Below, piece by piece: positions 15,179 through 26,707 of a DNA stretch of 64,000 bases. Position 1 is the stretch's first letter, and each line of letters begins with the position of its first letter. Source of the DNA: Lota lota (lineage: Eukaryota > Chordata > Actinopteri > Gadiformes > Lotidae); contig JACYXH010000007.1 of NCBI GenBank assembly GCA_026745465.1, positions 418,501 to 482,500 of the forward strand, read 5' to 3'. The notes beneath the pieces were generated by a model. The model had not been told where the DNA came from and ran no database searches. It was given only the letters and a program-made list of their open reading frames with translations. A program made the position numbers and the translations under genes.

Positions 15179-15403
15179 TGTTTGTGATATAGTTTTACAG
15201 CATGCTATTGATGCTACACGGGGGTTAAAAAGGTGGGGTGGGGTGTCTCTCATCCTCACCCCCCCTGGATGGTTTATGACGTGTAAAAAAAGAAAAAAGA
15301 AAAGAAAAATAAAGAAAATATGCTAAATAGGCTAAAAAAGAGGGACTTTCAAACATAGGGTCTTGTTATCTACATACATTGAAATCAAATGACTGTTTTA
15401 GAA

Positions 15404-15486
15404 CCAATGAACAAGGGTTATAGATAGGGAGGCGTTACGCAATGACATGCTGTGTAGACGAGAGCAGGACGACAGGTCTTTATAAG
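15404..15486 (+). promoter_or_regulatory. candidate core promoter: CCAAT, C/EBP-like site, TATA
   Basis: CCAAT lies at 15404-15408, TTACGCAAT (close to the C/EBP-ATF consensus) at 15435-15443, and TATAAG at 15481-15486. Their order and spacing are normal for a TATA promoter firing near 15510. The motifs are seen directly; activity is inferred. Confidence 0.4.
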
Positions 15487-15527
15487 ACTCGTGGTTTTTG
15501 AACGGAACAGAGATCCAAACTGCCAAC

Positions 15528-15543
15528 ATGCCGCTGATCTACT
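15528..15543 (+). CDS. candidate 16-nt first coding exon (unknown gene)
   Basis: About 45 bases after the TATA box, GCCAACATG starts a five-codon reading (MPLIY plus one base) that meets a strong donor, T|GTGAGT at 15544. Very short first coding exons are known in fish, for example in crystallin genes, but MPLIY is not diagnostic of any family I recognise. No downstream partner exon was found before the 41-bp minisatellite. It may be a real small gene, an alternative start or coincidence. Confidence 0.22.
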
Positions 15544-15624
15544 GTGAGTAGATCCTAAAACATAGTCATATTATTATACATATCAGGTCAATGACTTTGT
15601 GTCTGTCTCATATATACTACTCGT

Positions 15625-16046
15625 GTGTGTGTGTGTGTGTGTGTATTAGTGTGTTTGTGGGTCTTTGTTCGTGTGTGCGTGTGTGTGTGTGTGTGTTAAT
15701 TGACCCGTTATGGAGGTTAATGGCTATTGCAGAGGATCAATAGGAGGTATATGTTGAACATGGCTTCTGTACAACATGGTCAATCAATATACATACAGAC
15801 ATGTGCGTCTATAGGGGACTGTGCGATTGCAAAAATGTGGGCAGAGATCTACAAAAAACATGTGTGCATAAGTGTTGGTTTGGTGCGGGTTAGGTTTGTG
15901 CGTGTGTTTGTGTGCCTGTGTGTGAATGAGACAGATTTGCTCAGTGGTAGATCGTGACAGAGCTCTCTCTCTCTGAGAGCTACTTTTCCTCCCACCCACA
16001 CATCTCTCTCTCTCTCTCTCTCTCAATCTCTGTCTCCACTTAGACT

Positions 16047-16095
<49 letters not shown>
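15625..16095. repeat. GT arrays then CT arrays with intervening unique DNA
   Basis: GT arrays lie at about 15625-15645 and 15679-15696. CT arrays lie at about 16003-16023 and 16055-16095. Sequence between is unremarkable. Confidence 0.85.
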
Positions 16096-16097
<2 letters not shown>

Positions 16098-16384
16098 CCT
16101 TCCTCCCCTCTTTCTCCCCTTCTGTCTGCGTTGGTCTCTTGCTCTCTCGCTCTCTCTCGCTCTCGCTCTATCTCTATTCTCACTCATCTTCTACCTTAAC
16201 AACCGTTGTGTGTGTCAACAAATCCCTAAGGAAGACATTTGCATTAGTGTGCTGAAACATTTTCACACAAGATAAAAAAAATTCTTCGCTGTGTGACAGA
16301 TGCAGAAATCCATTCCCTCATCTCCGTTTCATAGTTTGTGTAATCGTTGCAGAGAGGGAAGGTGCTCATAACATACCACCATTG

Positions 16385-16480
16385 CAAGGGCCTGACTTTA
16401 TCCAATTGGTTTAGGGTGTTCAGCACAGAAAGGTTCTGGGTTCTATGCCCAATGTGCCCAAACACCTACCTACTCCTTGA
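16385..16480 (+). repeat. possible SINE remnant
   Basis: ATTGGTTTAGGGTGTTCAGC followed by AGGTTCTGGGTTCTATGCCC resembles a decayed tRNA A-box/B-box pair in forward orientation. The tail is not obvious. Confidence 0.35.
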
Positions 16481-16676
16481 TGACATGGAGCTAAAAACAA
16501 AATTCACTCTGTGACTTTGGACGAAAGCTCAACTACCAAATAGTTAGTCGCAACTGCTGTAGTTTAGAATCGTGTGTGTATTCCTCTGTACTGTGTACGC
16601 AGGCGAACGGGTTTCGTGCAAAGACGAAGGAAAACCCAGCATTTTCCGTCAACGAATGGCGAAACCTTCCACTTAC

Positions 16677-16832
16677 CTTAGCGCAGGCCCCATGGAACTG
16701 AACGTACACCGCAGTGACCTTGGAGCGAGTCGAATCGCTGTGGACGGGCAGTGGCTCATCTCGACACGGCCAGCGTAATTTAATTACCCGACCCTCCGTA
16801 GGGCAAGGGTGATTACCGCCATCTAAACCCAC
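16677..16832 (-). CDS. candidate minus-strand exon (unknown protein)
   Basis: On the minus strand an ATG at 16832 opens 52 codons that end, in phase 0, exactly at GCTAAG|GTAAGT, a consensus donor at 16677/16676. The translation ends VTAVYVQFHGACAK and matches no family I know. No promoter is evident upstream, where the minisatellite lies. It may be a chance open frame beside a chance donor. Confidence 0.2.
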
Positions 16833-16860
16833 TCTAATCCTCCCGTCTGGGTGCTACACA

Positions 16861-17582
16861 GTGCAGAGCCAGCCCTGGAGCTCTGAGTGCAGCGCCACAC
16901 AGTACAGAGCCAGCCCTGGAGCTCTGAGTGCAGCGCCGCACAGTGCAGAGCCAGCCCTGGAGCTCTGAGTGCAGCGCCGCACAGTACAGAGCCAGCCCTG
17001 GAGCTCTGAGTGCAGCGCCACACAGTGCAGAGCCAGCCCTGGAGCTCTGAGTGCAGCGCCGCACAGTGCAGAGCCAGCCCTGGAGCTCTGAGTGCAGCGC
17101 CGCACAGTACAGAGCCAGCCCTGGAGCTCTGGGTGCAGCGCTGCACAGTGCAGAGCCAGCCCTGGAGCTCTGAGTGCAGCGCTGCACAGTGCAGAACCAG
17201 CCCTGGAGCTCTGAGTGCAGCGCCACACAGTGCAGAGCCAGGCCTGGAGCTCTGAGTGCAGCGCCGCACAGTACAGAGCCAGCCCTGGAGCTCTGAGTGC
17301 AGCGCCGCACAGTGCAGAGCCAGCCCTGGAGCTCTGAGTGCAGCGCCGCACAGTGCAGAGCCAGCCCTGGAGCTCTGAGTGCAGCGCCGCACAGTGCAGA
17401 GCCAGCCCTGGAGCTCTGAGTGCAGCGCCACACAGTACAGAGCCAGCCCTGGAGCTCTGAGTGCAGCGCCGCACAGTGCAGAGCCAGCCCTGGAGCTCTG
17501 AGTGCAGCGCCACACAGTGCAGAGCCAGCCCTGGAGCTCTGAGTGCAGCGCCGCACAGTACAGAGCCAGCCCTGGAGCTCTG
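16861..17582 (+). repeat. 41-bp minisatellite, about 18 units
   Basis: The unit is GTGCAGAGCCAGCCCTGGAG followed by CTCTGAGTGCAGCGCCGCACA. Eighteen unit starts spaced exactly 41 bp run from 16861 to 17558, the last unit being incomplete. Variable sites are GTGC/GTAC and GCCGC/GCCAC/GCTGC. All three minus frames are open because 41 bp cycles the frames of a stop-free unit. The 230-302-codon frames are artefacts. Confidence 0.96.
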
Positions 17583-17663
17583 GGCTACGCCTGGCCCGGC
17601 ACCCCTGAACACACACCTCACTGCAGGGTGGTTCTGCTGGGGACGTCGCAAAGAAGGCCAGCC

Positions 17664-17665
<2 letters not shown>

Positions 17666-17713
<48 letters not shown>
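17666..17713. repeat. (TG)n array
   Basis: About 24 TG units immediately after the minisatellite flank. Confidence 0.96.
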
Positions 17714-17717
<4 letters not shown>

Positions 17718-18587
17718 ACACATGCATATCAGATTTTTGCAAATAATCTTACATGATTATTTCAGATTATCTTTTTATTTGTTGGATAGACTTTCATATT
17801 TACATTACATGCACATTGTACTCTCATTTACATAACACTAAGGTGTTTTGTTTTAGCCTAGGACTACGCCTATTGTATTCTTTATTTATGGTCACATGCA
17901 AATGCCTCTTTATTTTCCCGTTATTACATTTAGGCGGTCTGTGTTATCTGTTCAAAAACGTTTTGCCTACCTAAATAAAATCCGCAAATCTCGTTCATGT
18001 AAAACAAAATTTGTACAACAAAGAAATAGTCGTTTTCGGCAGCACACACAATGCAGCAACGCGCAAGCTACGGCCTCAACTTGCTATGCCATCTCAAATG
18101 ACTATATAATAGCCTAATAGGCATAAACGATACTCATTTCATGACTTTCGGGTCATCTTTTGAAGAAAAGCCTCAATTGGCGGTGGTGGCGGGGGGGGGA
18201 GGGGGGGGGTGCCATTTTTCGTCTGTTTACAAAAGGCGATTCGAGTTGCAGTCGGCAACATGCGGATTTGGGTGAGAAAACACCGTAGGTGCGCGAACCT
18301 GGGACGAAGAGAGGGGAGAACAGGTTATTCTCTCCATGAGGATGTGGTCATTAGCGCCGCAGGCTCAGGCAGGAAGTGACCTCCTGCCTGACCAAGGCCA
18401 GCTAACCGCCAGGCACGGCGACTGCTGCTGTACTCCAGGGACAAGAGGTGGAAGCGTAGGCTTCTTGCGGTGAAGAGGGCTACGTGCACGCTGCGCACAC
18501 ACACACACACACACACCGCCCTTGTGTTAGATTTATGCGTGAAAGACAAGACTATGGGTTGTTTTGCAAAGCCTAGTCTATTGTACT
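17714..18587. other. noncoding DNA, no gene seen
   Basis: AT-rich unique DNA, a G-rich tract at 18190-18209, and a CA array at about 18498-18517. No recognised coding frame. Confidence 0.5.
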
Positions 18588-18772
18588 TTTAAGTCAGTAG
18601 ACGCTTTTATCCCATGCAAGTTACAGTGAATTGGGATACATGTCAAGAAGCAGGCAGGGGTTGGGTATCTTGCTCAAGGATGGCCTGCAGGTTGACTGCG
18701 GGCGTTGGGGATCGAACCCATTTCCTTTGGGCTCGGAGTCCAACCCTCTCGTAGCCACTACGCTCCCCTTCA
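18588..18772 (-). repeat. tRNA-derived SINE, best-preserved copy
   Basis: On the minus strand the element starts near GGGGAGCGTAGTGGCTACGA (A-box region), carries GGGTTCGATCCCC (near-perfect B box), continues CTTGAGCAAGATACCCAACC and ends GGATAAAAGCGTCTAC. That is the typical structure of a pol III tRNA SINE with a fish-type tail. It serves as the reference for the other remnants here. Confidence 0.75.
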
Positions 18773-19262
18773 CCCTGTCTATCTAGCGATGTCTAGGATT
18801 AGATTGAATTCGAATCATCTGCATTTACAAAACCAATGAGCGTTGCCAGCATGGAGAGCAGTAGAACTAGCCCCACTCACTGCCTCTTGTGTCTTATCAA
18901 CCAATAGACCAGCAGAACATCTGTGGGCCGTTTCTGATGCTGGCGGCTGATACTGACCTTTAGCTCGAGTGTATGTAGCGCACCTAGCACAAGTGTGCGT
19001 ACGTGTGTGATGGCATGCGCGCGGTGTGTGTTTGCGCTTTCATAACTTTATTGTGTCTACTGTGCATGTGCATTTGTGTTGCGCGCGTGCATTCACACAA
19101 ATGTGTGTGTTTGTGTGTGTGTGTGTGTGGGTTTGTGTGCACAGTCCGTATGTGCACAACTGGCTTCCATCCTGTATGAGTGGGCTCCAGCATGCAGCAG
19201 GGCTCTGAGCTTTTCATGGGGGCCTCAGTGAAACGGGGCACCTGCGTTGGGCTGAAAGGAGA

Positions 19263-19288
19263 CCTCTCTCTCTGTCTCTCTGTCTCTG

Positions 19289-19347
<59 letters not shown>

Positions 19348-19390
19348 GTGTGTCTTTGTCTCTGTCTCTCTCCCCCTCTCCCTCCCCCCT
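19263..19390. repeat. (CT)n / (CTGTCT)n array
   Basis: Pyrimidine-rich array with CTGTCT hexamers flanking a pure CT block. Confidence 0.95.
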
Positions 19391-19648
19391 CACCCGGCCC
19401 TTCTGCCGTCAGAGGGACGAGAGCTAGGGAATCAGGCGGGCAAGAGGCCAGGAAAGAGCGAGTGAGGGAATACAGGAAATGTAACGGCATGATTGAATCC
19501 AGGCTCCTCCATAATTTTTTTTTTAAAAAGGCGCTTGTCTCCTCCGTCTCTCTCTCTTTGGGTGACGACTCCTGCTGAGCAGCTTGGAGGCAGGAGTGCT
19601 GCAGCGCATCCTCGATCTGATGAACCGTTTGGGAAAGCCAAGAACACA

Positions 19649-19741
19649 ATGAATATCATCTTTAGACTCGGGCTAGCGCTGTTGAAAGTACGTGAAATCA
19701 CTCCGATTATTATGATGTGTCTGCGGGAATACCCTCTTCAG
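19649..19741 (+). CDS. candidate exon, 31 codons (unknown protein)
   Basis: ATG at 19649 in the context CACAATGA opens MNIIFRLGLALLKVREITPI and continues to a phase-0 end at CTTCAG|GTGAGT, a strong donor. The sequence just upstream (19576-19648) is unusually unlike the surrounding repeats and could be leader. The N-terminus is hydrophobic with basic residues, but no family is recognised. An alternative is a noncoding first exon of syt1 or a neighbouring transcript. Confidence 0.25.
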
Positions 19742-20631
<890 letters not shown>

Positions 20632-20684
20632 ACTCAGAAGCATGTACTTATTCAGCGTCTCACCACCATTACCTCCTCCTCTTC
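20632..20684 (+). repeat. 53-bp flank duplicated at 22529-22581 (copy 1)
   Basis: ACTCAGAAGCATGTACTTAT starts a 53-bp block ending CCTCCTCCTCTTC that recurs without a mismatch 1897 bp downstream, in both cases at the right edge of an AG array. Confidence 0.95.
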
Positions 20685-20864
20685 CTTCGGCTAAATCCAC
20701 TGATGAGGGGCTGATTACGGTCGCCATGGCAACGGTTACACGCCCCCCTCCCCCGGGGGAACAGAGAGGCGTGACGTGCTACTTGTCTAGGAAACTCCCA
20801 ATTAGGGCAGAAATCGAGGACTGCCACCACAAGTGGGAATCGAACACGGACTGTGTCCGTTACA
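20685..20864. other. noncoding unique DNA
   Basis: Short GC-rich unique stretch between the AG and CA arrays. No gene seen. Confidence 0.5.
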
Positions 20865-21217
20865 CACACGCATACACACACCCAAAAACACACAAACACA
20901 TCCACATGCACACCCACCAATCCACACACACCCACAGCCAAAAGCACATCCACAGGCACACACCCAAACACACATCCACACACACACAAACCCACACTAA
21001 CCACACCCACCCATACACACACACCCACCCATCCACATACATCCACACACACACACAAACCACACTCACCCACACACACCCACACATATCAACCCACCCA
21101 CACTCATACACACACACACACACAAACCACACCCACCCACACACACACACACACCCACACACACACACACACCCCCCCCCACACATATCAACCCATCCAC
21201 ACTCATACACACACACA

Positions 21218-21254
<37 letters not shown>
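20865..21254. repeat. imperfect CA-rich array with CACACCCA words
   Basis: About 390 bp of CA/CCA/CAAA words with locally repeated phrases such as CACATATCAACCCA (at 21083 and 21181) and CCACACTCATACACAC. This shows higher-order duplication inside the microsatellite. Confidence 0.93.
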
Positions 21255-21256
<2 letters not shown>

Positions 21257-21302
21257 CCAGCCAATGATATCTGCATGCCCAATATTTAGTATTTACTCTC
21301 TA

Positions 21303-21440
21303 TTAATTTAGCTGATAACTGTATCCACATGGACTTCCAGTGAATCCAGATGAGTTTTTAAGGAGCAGGTAGGGCTGGCAGCATACTGCTCAAGGTTACA
21401 CTGTGGATGCTGGGAGACTGAAAACATCGAAACCACCTAT
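21303..21440 (-). repeat. SINE remnant
   Basis: TTTAGCTGATAACTGTATCC, then TTCCAGTGAATCCAG, GGAGCAGGTAGGG and CTGCTCAAGG follow the block order of the reverse-oriented SINE at 18588. The B box is decayed. Confidence 0.5.
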
Positions 21441-21486
21441 TCTCCTTCCTCCTCTCATTAAGTCTAACCTGTGAGGGGTCCTCTGG

Positions 21487-21549
21487 GGCATGACAACGCA
21501 CACACACACTCACACACTCACACACAATGTGCACAGAGGAGCAGGTTAG

Positions 21550-21596
<47 letters not shown>

Positions 21597-21649
21597 GGTA
21601 ATCATTAACTCATGTGCTCTGTTTGACTTTGCCTCTGCCCTAGCTGTAT

Positions 21650-21704
<55 letters not shown>

Positions 21705-22035
21705 GATATTAGCCTGTGCGTGTATGTGTCTGCATGTGCATGGCATGTCAACAACATCAGTAAGCATATGATTCCTGTTTTTTTTTGTTCTCAACATATG
21801 GACTTGTATTTCCTCATTGGGATGTTTAAAGTGCATGCAAACAGACATGCACACAAACACACATACACACACACACACCTTGAAAACACAGACGCAGTGG
21901 CAGACAAGCATGATTGGTCAACATCTGTTCATACATTTAGTCTGAAACCCTTTTCAATATGCATGCGTGTGTGTGGGTGTGTTTGTGTGTGTGTTTGTGC
22001 ATGCTTGCTTGTGTGCATGCGTATGTGTGTGTGGT
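21487..22035. repeat. GT/CA microsatellite cluster
   Basis: GT arrays lie at 21552-21595 and 21655-21698, shorter CA at about 21500-21530 and 21855-21880, and GT at about 21968-22035. They are separated by short unique stretches. Confidence 0.9.
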
Positions 22036-22192
22036 AGAAACATAAGGTGGACCGATGTACATATACATGACACAATAGAGCTCGAAAAAAAACGTAATAA
22101 ACCACTAACACGGTTATTTCAAGTGTTTATTCTTTTCTTTTAAATGTTGAGTGAAAAGACCTAGGCCCTTCTGGATGACAACCTGTGTACAC

Positions 22193-22195
22193 CCC

Positions 22196-22226
<31 letters not shown>

Positions 22227-22228
22227 AC
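22193..22228. repeat. poly-C tract followed by (CA)n
   Basis: About 20 C bases run directly into eight CA units. Confidence 0.93.
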
Positions 22229-22340
22229 TTGAGGGTTTCATTGACTGATGTGTTGATTGATTGGCTGGTTTTTACCTGGTGGCCAGGATGCATGCAGGGC
22301 AGCACCTGGCTGCAGGTCATTAGCATAGTGCTACCGTTAG

Positions 22341-22523
<183 letters not shown>

Positions 22524-22528
22524 CATGT

Positions 22529-22581
22529 ACTCAGAAGCATGTACTTATTCAGCGTCTCACCACCATTACCTCCTCCTCTTC
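22529..22581 (+). repeat. 53-bp flank duplicated from 20632-20684 (copy 2)
   Basis: Identical to the block at 20632-20684. Sequence diverges at once on the right (CTTCGG versus AGAGAG), so the shared block is sharply bounded. Confidence 0.95.
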
Positions 22582-22793
22582 AGAGAGAGATGTAGAAGGT
22601 GTGTTTGTGTGTGTCTCACAGATTGGCTGTGCAGCGGCAGAACCATTAAAATAGCTGGCTTAAGAGTACACAGACCTTTCGTTCATCAGTCAGTGTACTA
22701 TCCAACCAACTTTGGGATTTCTAAAACAGTGGCCTTCATCTTAATGACAATGATGATGCTGTAGAAATCTCCGTCTAGCCACGGGAGAGAACG

Positions 22794-22798
<5 letters not shown>

Positions 22799-22826
<28 letters not shown>

Positions 22827-23060
22827 CCTGTGTTTTCTCGTGGAGCAGAAGGCAGGAGTGGGAGAACTGGAGAGTGATGGTGCACGCATGCATGTCTGAC
22901 AGACCCCCCCCCCCCCCCGAGAGAGAGAGAGAGAGAGAGAGAGAGATCGTATGCGAGAGTCATAGTGTCAGTGAGAGAGAGAGCAAGGGGAGGGGCTGGA
23001 GGAGGTGGGCGGGAAGATGGATGGAGAGAGAGAGAGAAAGAGAGCGAGCGAGCGAGAGGG
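22799..23060. repeat. TG, poly-C and AG cluster
   Basis: TG array at about 22799-22826, C run at 22904-22918, AG array at 22919-22946, and an imperfect purine tract at 22970-23060. Confidence 0.9.
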
Positions 23061-23089
23061 AGGGAGAGCGCGAGGTAGAGGAGGGATAG

Positions 23090-23278
23090 GAGCAGAGCTG
23101 TGTGCTACTCACTGGAGCCGTTAAACTGGGTGTTCGCACAGCGCGCTGAATCGCGCAAGAGACAGCGCTCGGGAAGTCAGTCTAAATTGCTTCTCTCTCT
23201 CTCTCCCTCTCTCTGTCTCTCTCTCTAACTTGTCAGAACCTTTGCGGGAGGGACCCAGGAAAGACTGCGTGTTGCCAG
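23090..23278 (+). promoter_or_regulatory. candidate TATA-less promoter and noncoding first exon
   Basis: A CpG-containing block (CGCACAGCGCGCTGAATCGC, GCGCAAGAGACAGCGC) is followed by a CT tract and GTTGCCAG|GTAAGT, a near-consensus donor ending the segment at 23278. No ATG-initiated frame leads to the donor, which suits a noncoding exon. GAGACAGCGC at 23159-23168 resembles half of an RE1/REST site. SYT1 is a known neuronal gene of that regulatory class, but one half-site is weak. Linking this to syt1, 34 kb downstream on the same strand, is inference. Confidence 0.35.
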
Positions 23279-23532
23279 GTAAGTGGAAAATAAGCGAATT
23301 AATGTGAAAAATAAATGAACGGGGGCACTATGGAAAGCAGGAGGGGTTTACTGTACAAAGAGAGATGGGAGGGGGGCGGGGGGAGTTTGGTGTTTCAGAA
23401 GTGGTTCTGAAAGTGTTCTGTGGTTTTGTTTCATTCGCTGTGTGTACAGTCACAGCCATAGGTCGAGGTTGTTTGTATTATGTATTGTGTATTGTGTGTG
23501 TGAGTTTGTGTGCGTGTGTGAGAGTGTTTACA

Positions 23533-23569
<37 letters not shown>

Positions 23570-24747
23570 GCTGGTGTGCGTGTTGGTGTGCGTGCATGCT
23601 TGTCAGAAAGCGTTTTCGTGACTGTGATCGGGGAAGTGGGCTCTGGTGACGGAGAACCTGGAGACAGCGGAATCCATTTTTTCCCCCTTTATTTTCCCGC
23701 TTCTTCGCGGTCCGTCTCGCAAGACAGATTTCAGAGCAATGTCACATGTCGCCCGTCACAGGGAATAAAGAATGAGACGGAGAGGAGCGAAAACTTTGAA
23801 TAAAAAGGGAGCAAATTCAATCGATTGAACATTTTGAGGGAACTCAAAATGCCCCTCTCCTCCCACTCTTGTCACATGAATCGTGGTATCTCTTTTTCTT
23901 TGCTTTTTCTTTTGTTTATGCTGCTTGGTTGTGTGATAACTCCTTTGTGCCCCTTTGAGCTCACGATTTGTATCGTTAGCCTCACAGGAGAGTAAGAGCA
24001 AATGGGAAGGGACGATCCCTGTGTGTGAGTGTGTCGCGCTACGCTCTGAATCACTTACGTTCGTGACTTACTCTCCGCAGCCTCTCCGAAAGCCGAGCTA
24101 AATGTTATTACAGTTGGCATTTATGGGCCATATTTGTGTGTGTGTGTGTGTGTGTGTGTTTTAGGCGTATGTGTGTGTGAAGGGAAGGGGTCGTTGTGTT
24201 TGTGTGTTCATCAGTGCATGAACCTGCACTCTCTGCCCTTATTCGCTTGTTTGTGTGTGGTGTGTGTGTGTGTGGGGGGGTGTGCACGTATGTGTGGTGT
24301 GACAACTTGACTCCTGGTGCACGTGGGAAGGTTACAGTAAGAGAGCGTTGCCGTGACATTGACAAGCGAAGGGGGGGGGGGGGGGGGGGGGTGGGCGGTG
24401 TGAGTGCCGCGGGCCTGGACCCACAGGAGCCCAACGGCATTATGGGAAAAATACATCAGACTCGCTAAATCCCCTCGCCTCGCAGCGATCTGTATCAGTG
24501 GTCTGATCAGATGGTCTTTCTGTTGGTCCTTTTTACGTACCTCCTTTCTAGTTTCTTTCCTCCCCCCATTATGTGTTATTGTCCGTTTTAACGCCTTGGC
24601 TCTACACCTCCATTATCACAGTTCCAGGAGTAATAAACGGCCACTTCCCTGGCCTCTTTCAATCCCAGCATAGCTTGCTGTTCATCGAACAAGCTCCTCT
24701 CCAGCTGAACAAAGGCCTCAGTAAGCACCATAAAATAGCTCACCTCC

Positions 24748-24814
<67 letters not shown>

Positions 24815-24943
24815 GTTATGAAACCCTTCCATTCACCCTTTCTTCCTCACCTTACTGTTTTTCGTCCCTTTGTGGGTCATTTAGAAACATGAAAAGAGGT
24901 TTTTCTCTGCCATTTGTGGAGCTTCAAACGCTCCCCCCCCCCC

Positions 24944-24981
<38 letters not shown>

Positions 24982-25140
24982 ACCCACCCACCCACCATCC
25001 CAAACGTCTCTTTCTGTCTTTCTTTCTTCTCCTGTTTTCCATTGTTTGCCGCGGAGTAAGCCATGAAAGCCAACACATTGCTCCCTGGCTCCTTGTCAAA
25101 TGCCCGGCCAATTCAACTAGAATTTCAATCTCATTCCTAC
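23279..25140. other. noncoding DNA rich in homopolymers and GT/CT arrays
   Basis: GT arrays at about 23537-23568 and 24137-24160, a G run at 24371-24392, a CT array at 24750-24811, and poly-C with A interruptions at about 24932-24982. The intervening sequence has no recognised gene. Confidence 0.7.
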
Positions 25141-25610
25141 CCCCCCCCCCCCCCCCCCCCCCCATCCTTACCACCCCCACTCTACTCCTCGTTCTTTTAT
25201 TCCTCACTCGGAGCGCGCTTCAAAGCCCAACCCAGTCCTCGCCCCGCCATTGTAGTCCTCCTCCACCGGTCCGCCATCGCAGAAGAGAAACACTGCATTC
25301 CCACTTTTGCAGTGTCATTTCCCTGCGGACACAATGCTCGTCGGCTTGTCACACTCCCAGGTTGTCCGTCTCCCGTGTGTGCGCGCGCGCCACACACATT
25401 GTCGCCCACTGAGCTAGTGTGTGTTTGATTAGCACTCGCTCGTTGAGGGCCGCGCGCTGACCGAGAACGCCGCCCTGTTTAGGTGGTGCGGCTGTGGAGA
25501 TGTGCCACACTGGGCCCCCTTTTTGGGGCGCATGTTTCAACAGCTATTGTGTTTGCTGTATGCTCTGTGTGGCCTCTGTCACCCTTGCCCGCTTCGGTGA
25601 GCCACGTGCG

Positions 25611-25641
<31 letters not shown>

Positions 25642-25860
25642 ACACCAGTGTGTGTCCAGCTGTGAGCGCTCCCATTGAATCAATAGCTGATGAGCGTCAG
25701 TGTCACCGCCGCTCTCCCCGGCCATTCACACCTCGTGCTTTTTGTTGTGGGCGTTCCTGCCTGTTTATCTAGCGGATGTTTAGGGAGGGCTGGTGTGTGT
25801 GTGTGCGCGCGTGTGTGCGTGTGCGTGTGTGCAGCTCTGGTTTGCGCTGCTCTAAGCCAT
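25141..25860. other. poly-C tract and CpG-containing noncoding DNA
   Basis: A C run lies at 25141-25163. The stretch 25200-25760 has frequent CpG, including GCGCGCGCGCC near 25380, and a GT array at about 25615-25640. Frames on both strands are unrecognised. Confidence 0.5.
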
Positions 25861-25926
25861 ATTTAATGGGTGCCAGTTGACCTTCACACAACCTTGAGAT
25901 GTCACAGGGTGGACTGGAAAGGTGGT

Positions 25927-25974
<48 letters not shown>

Positions 25975-25998
25975 GGGGGGGGGGGGGGGGGGGGGGGG
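25927..25998 (+). repeat. long poly-G tract (47 G, T, 24 G)
   Basis: Seventy-one G bases interrupted by a single T. Expected to form G-quadruplexes and hard to sequence accurately, so the length is uncertain. Confidence 0.9.
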
Positions 25999-26078
25999 AA
26001 GAACGAACTGTGGGTGAAGAACAGTAAGATTAACAAGACGGGAGGAACAATGTGGGGGAGATTGTTCTCCCTGATTTC

Positions 26079-26081
<3 letters not shown>

Positions 26082-26112
<31 letters not shown>
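26082..26112 (+). repeat. poly-C tract (31 C)
   Basis: Thirty-one C bases followed by A7, 83 bp after the poly-G tract and complementary to it. Confidence 0.9.
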
Positions 26113-26114
<2 letters not shown>

Positions 26115-26439
26115 AAAAATGAATGTTTGCTTATTTACACGGAACAGGCGTTCTAGTCTTTTTTGTGTGTCGAAGTGAGCGTCGGAGAGATCTGCGCCAC
26201 CACCACCTCCCCCTTTCTCCCCTCCCTCCCCTCCCCTCCTCCCCTCCCTCCCCACTCTCTCCTCCCCTTGGATTCAGCATTAGGTTTGTCTTTGCTTTCC
26301 ACTCAACTGGAAACTGTTCAGCTCATCCCCTGACTCACGTCCAACACGCCAGACTCTGATTGGCTGGGCCTCTCTCCACTCCAGAGGGACTGGAAGGGGG
26401 GGGGGGGGGGGACAGACAAGAGAAGAGAAGAGGTCTGGG

Positions 26440-26607
<168 letters not shown>

Positions 26608-26707
26608 CTCTACCGCAGTGATCAGCTGTTTTTATGATCCCCCCACCACCACCTCAGATAATGGAGACAATACACTGAATAGGCATGCATAAATAGAGAT
26701 TAGATTC

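Noticed and set aside
16823-17742. 230-302-codon minus frames with LCTVRRCTQSSRAGS-type repeats
   Set aside because: Produced by the 41-bp minisatellite in all three frames; a real gene would not be equally open in each.
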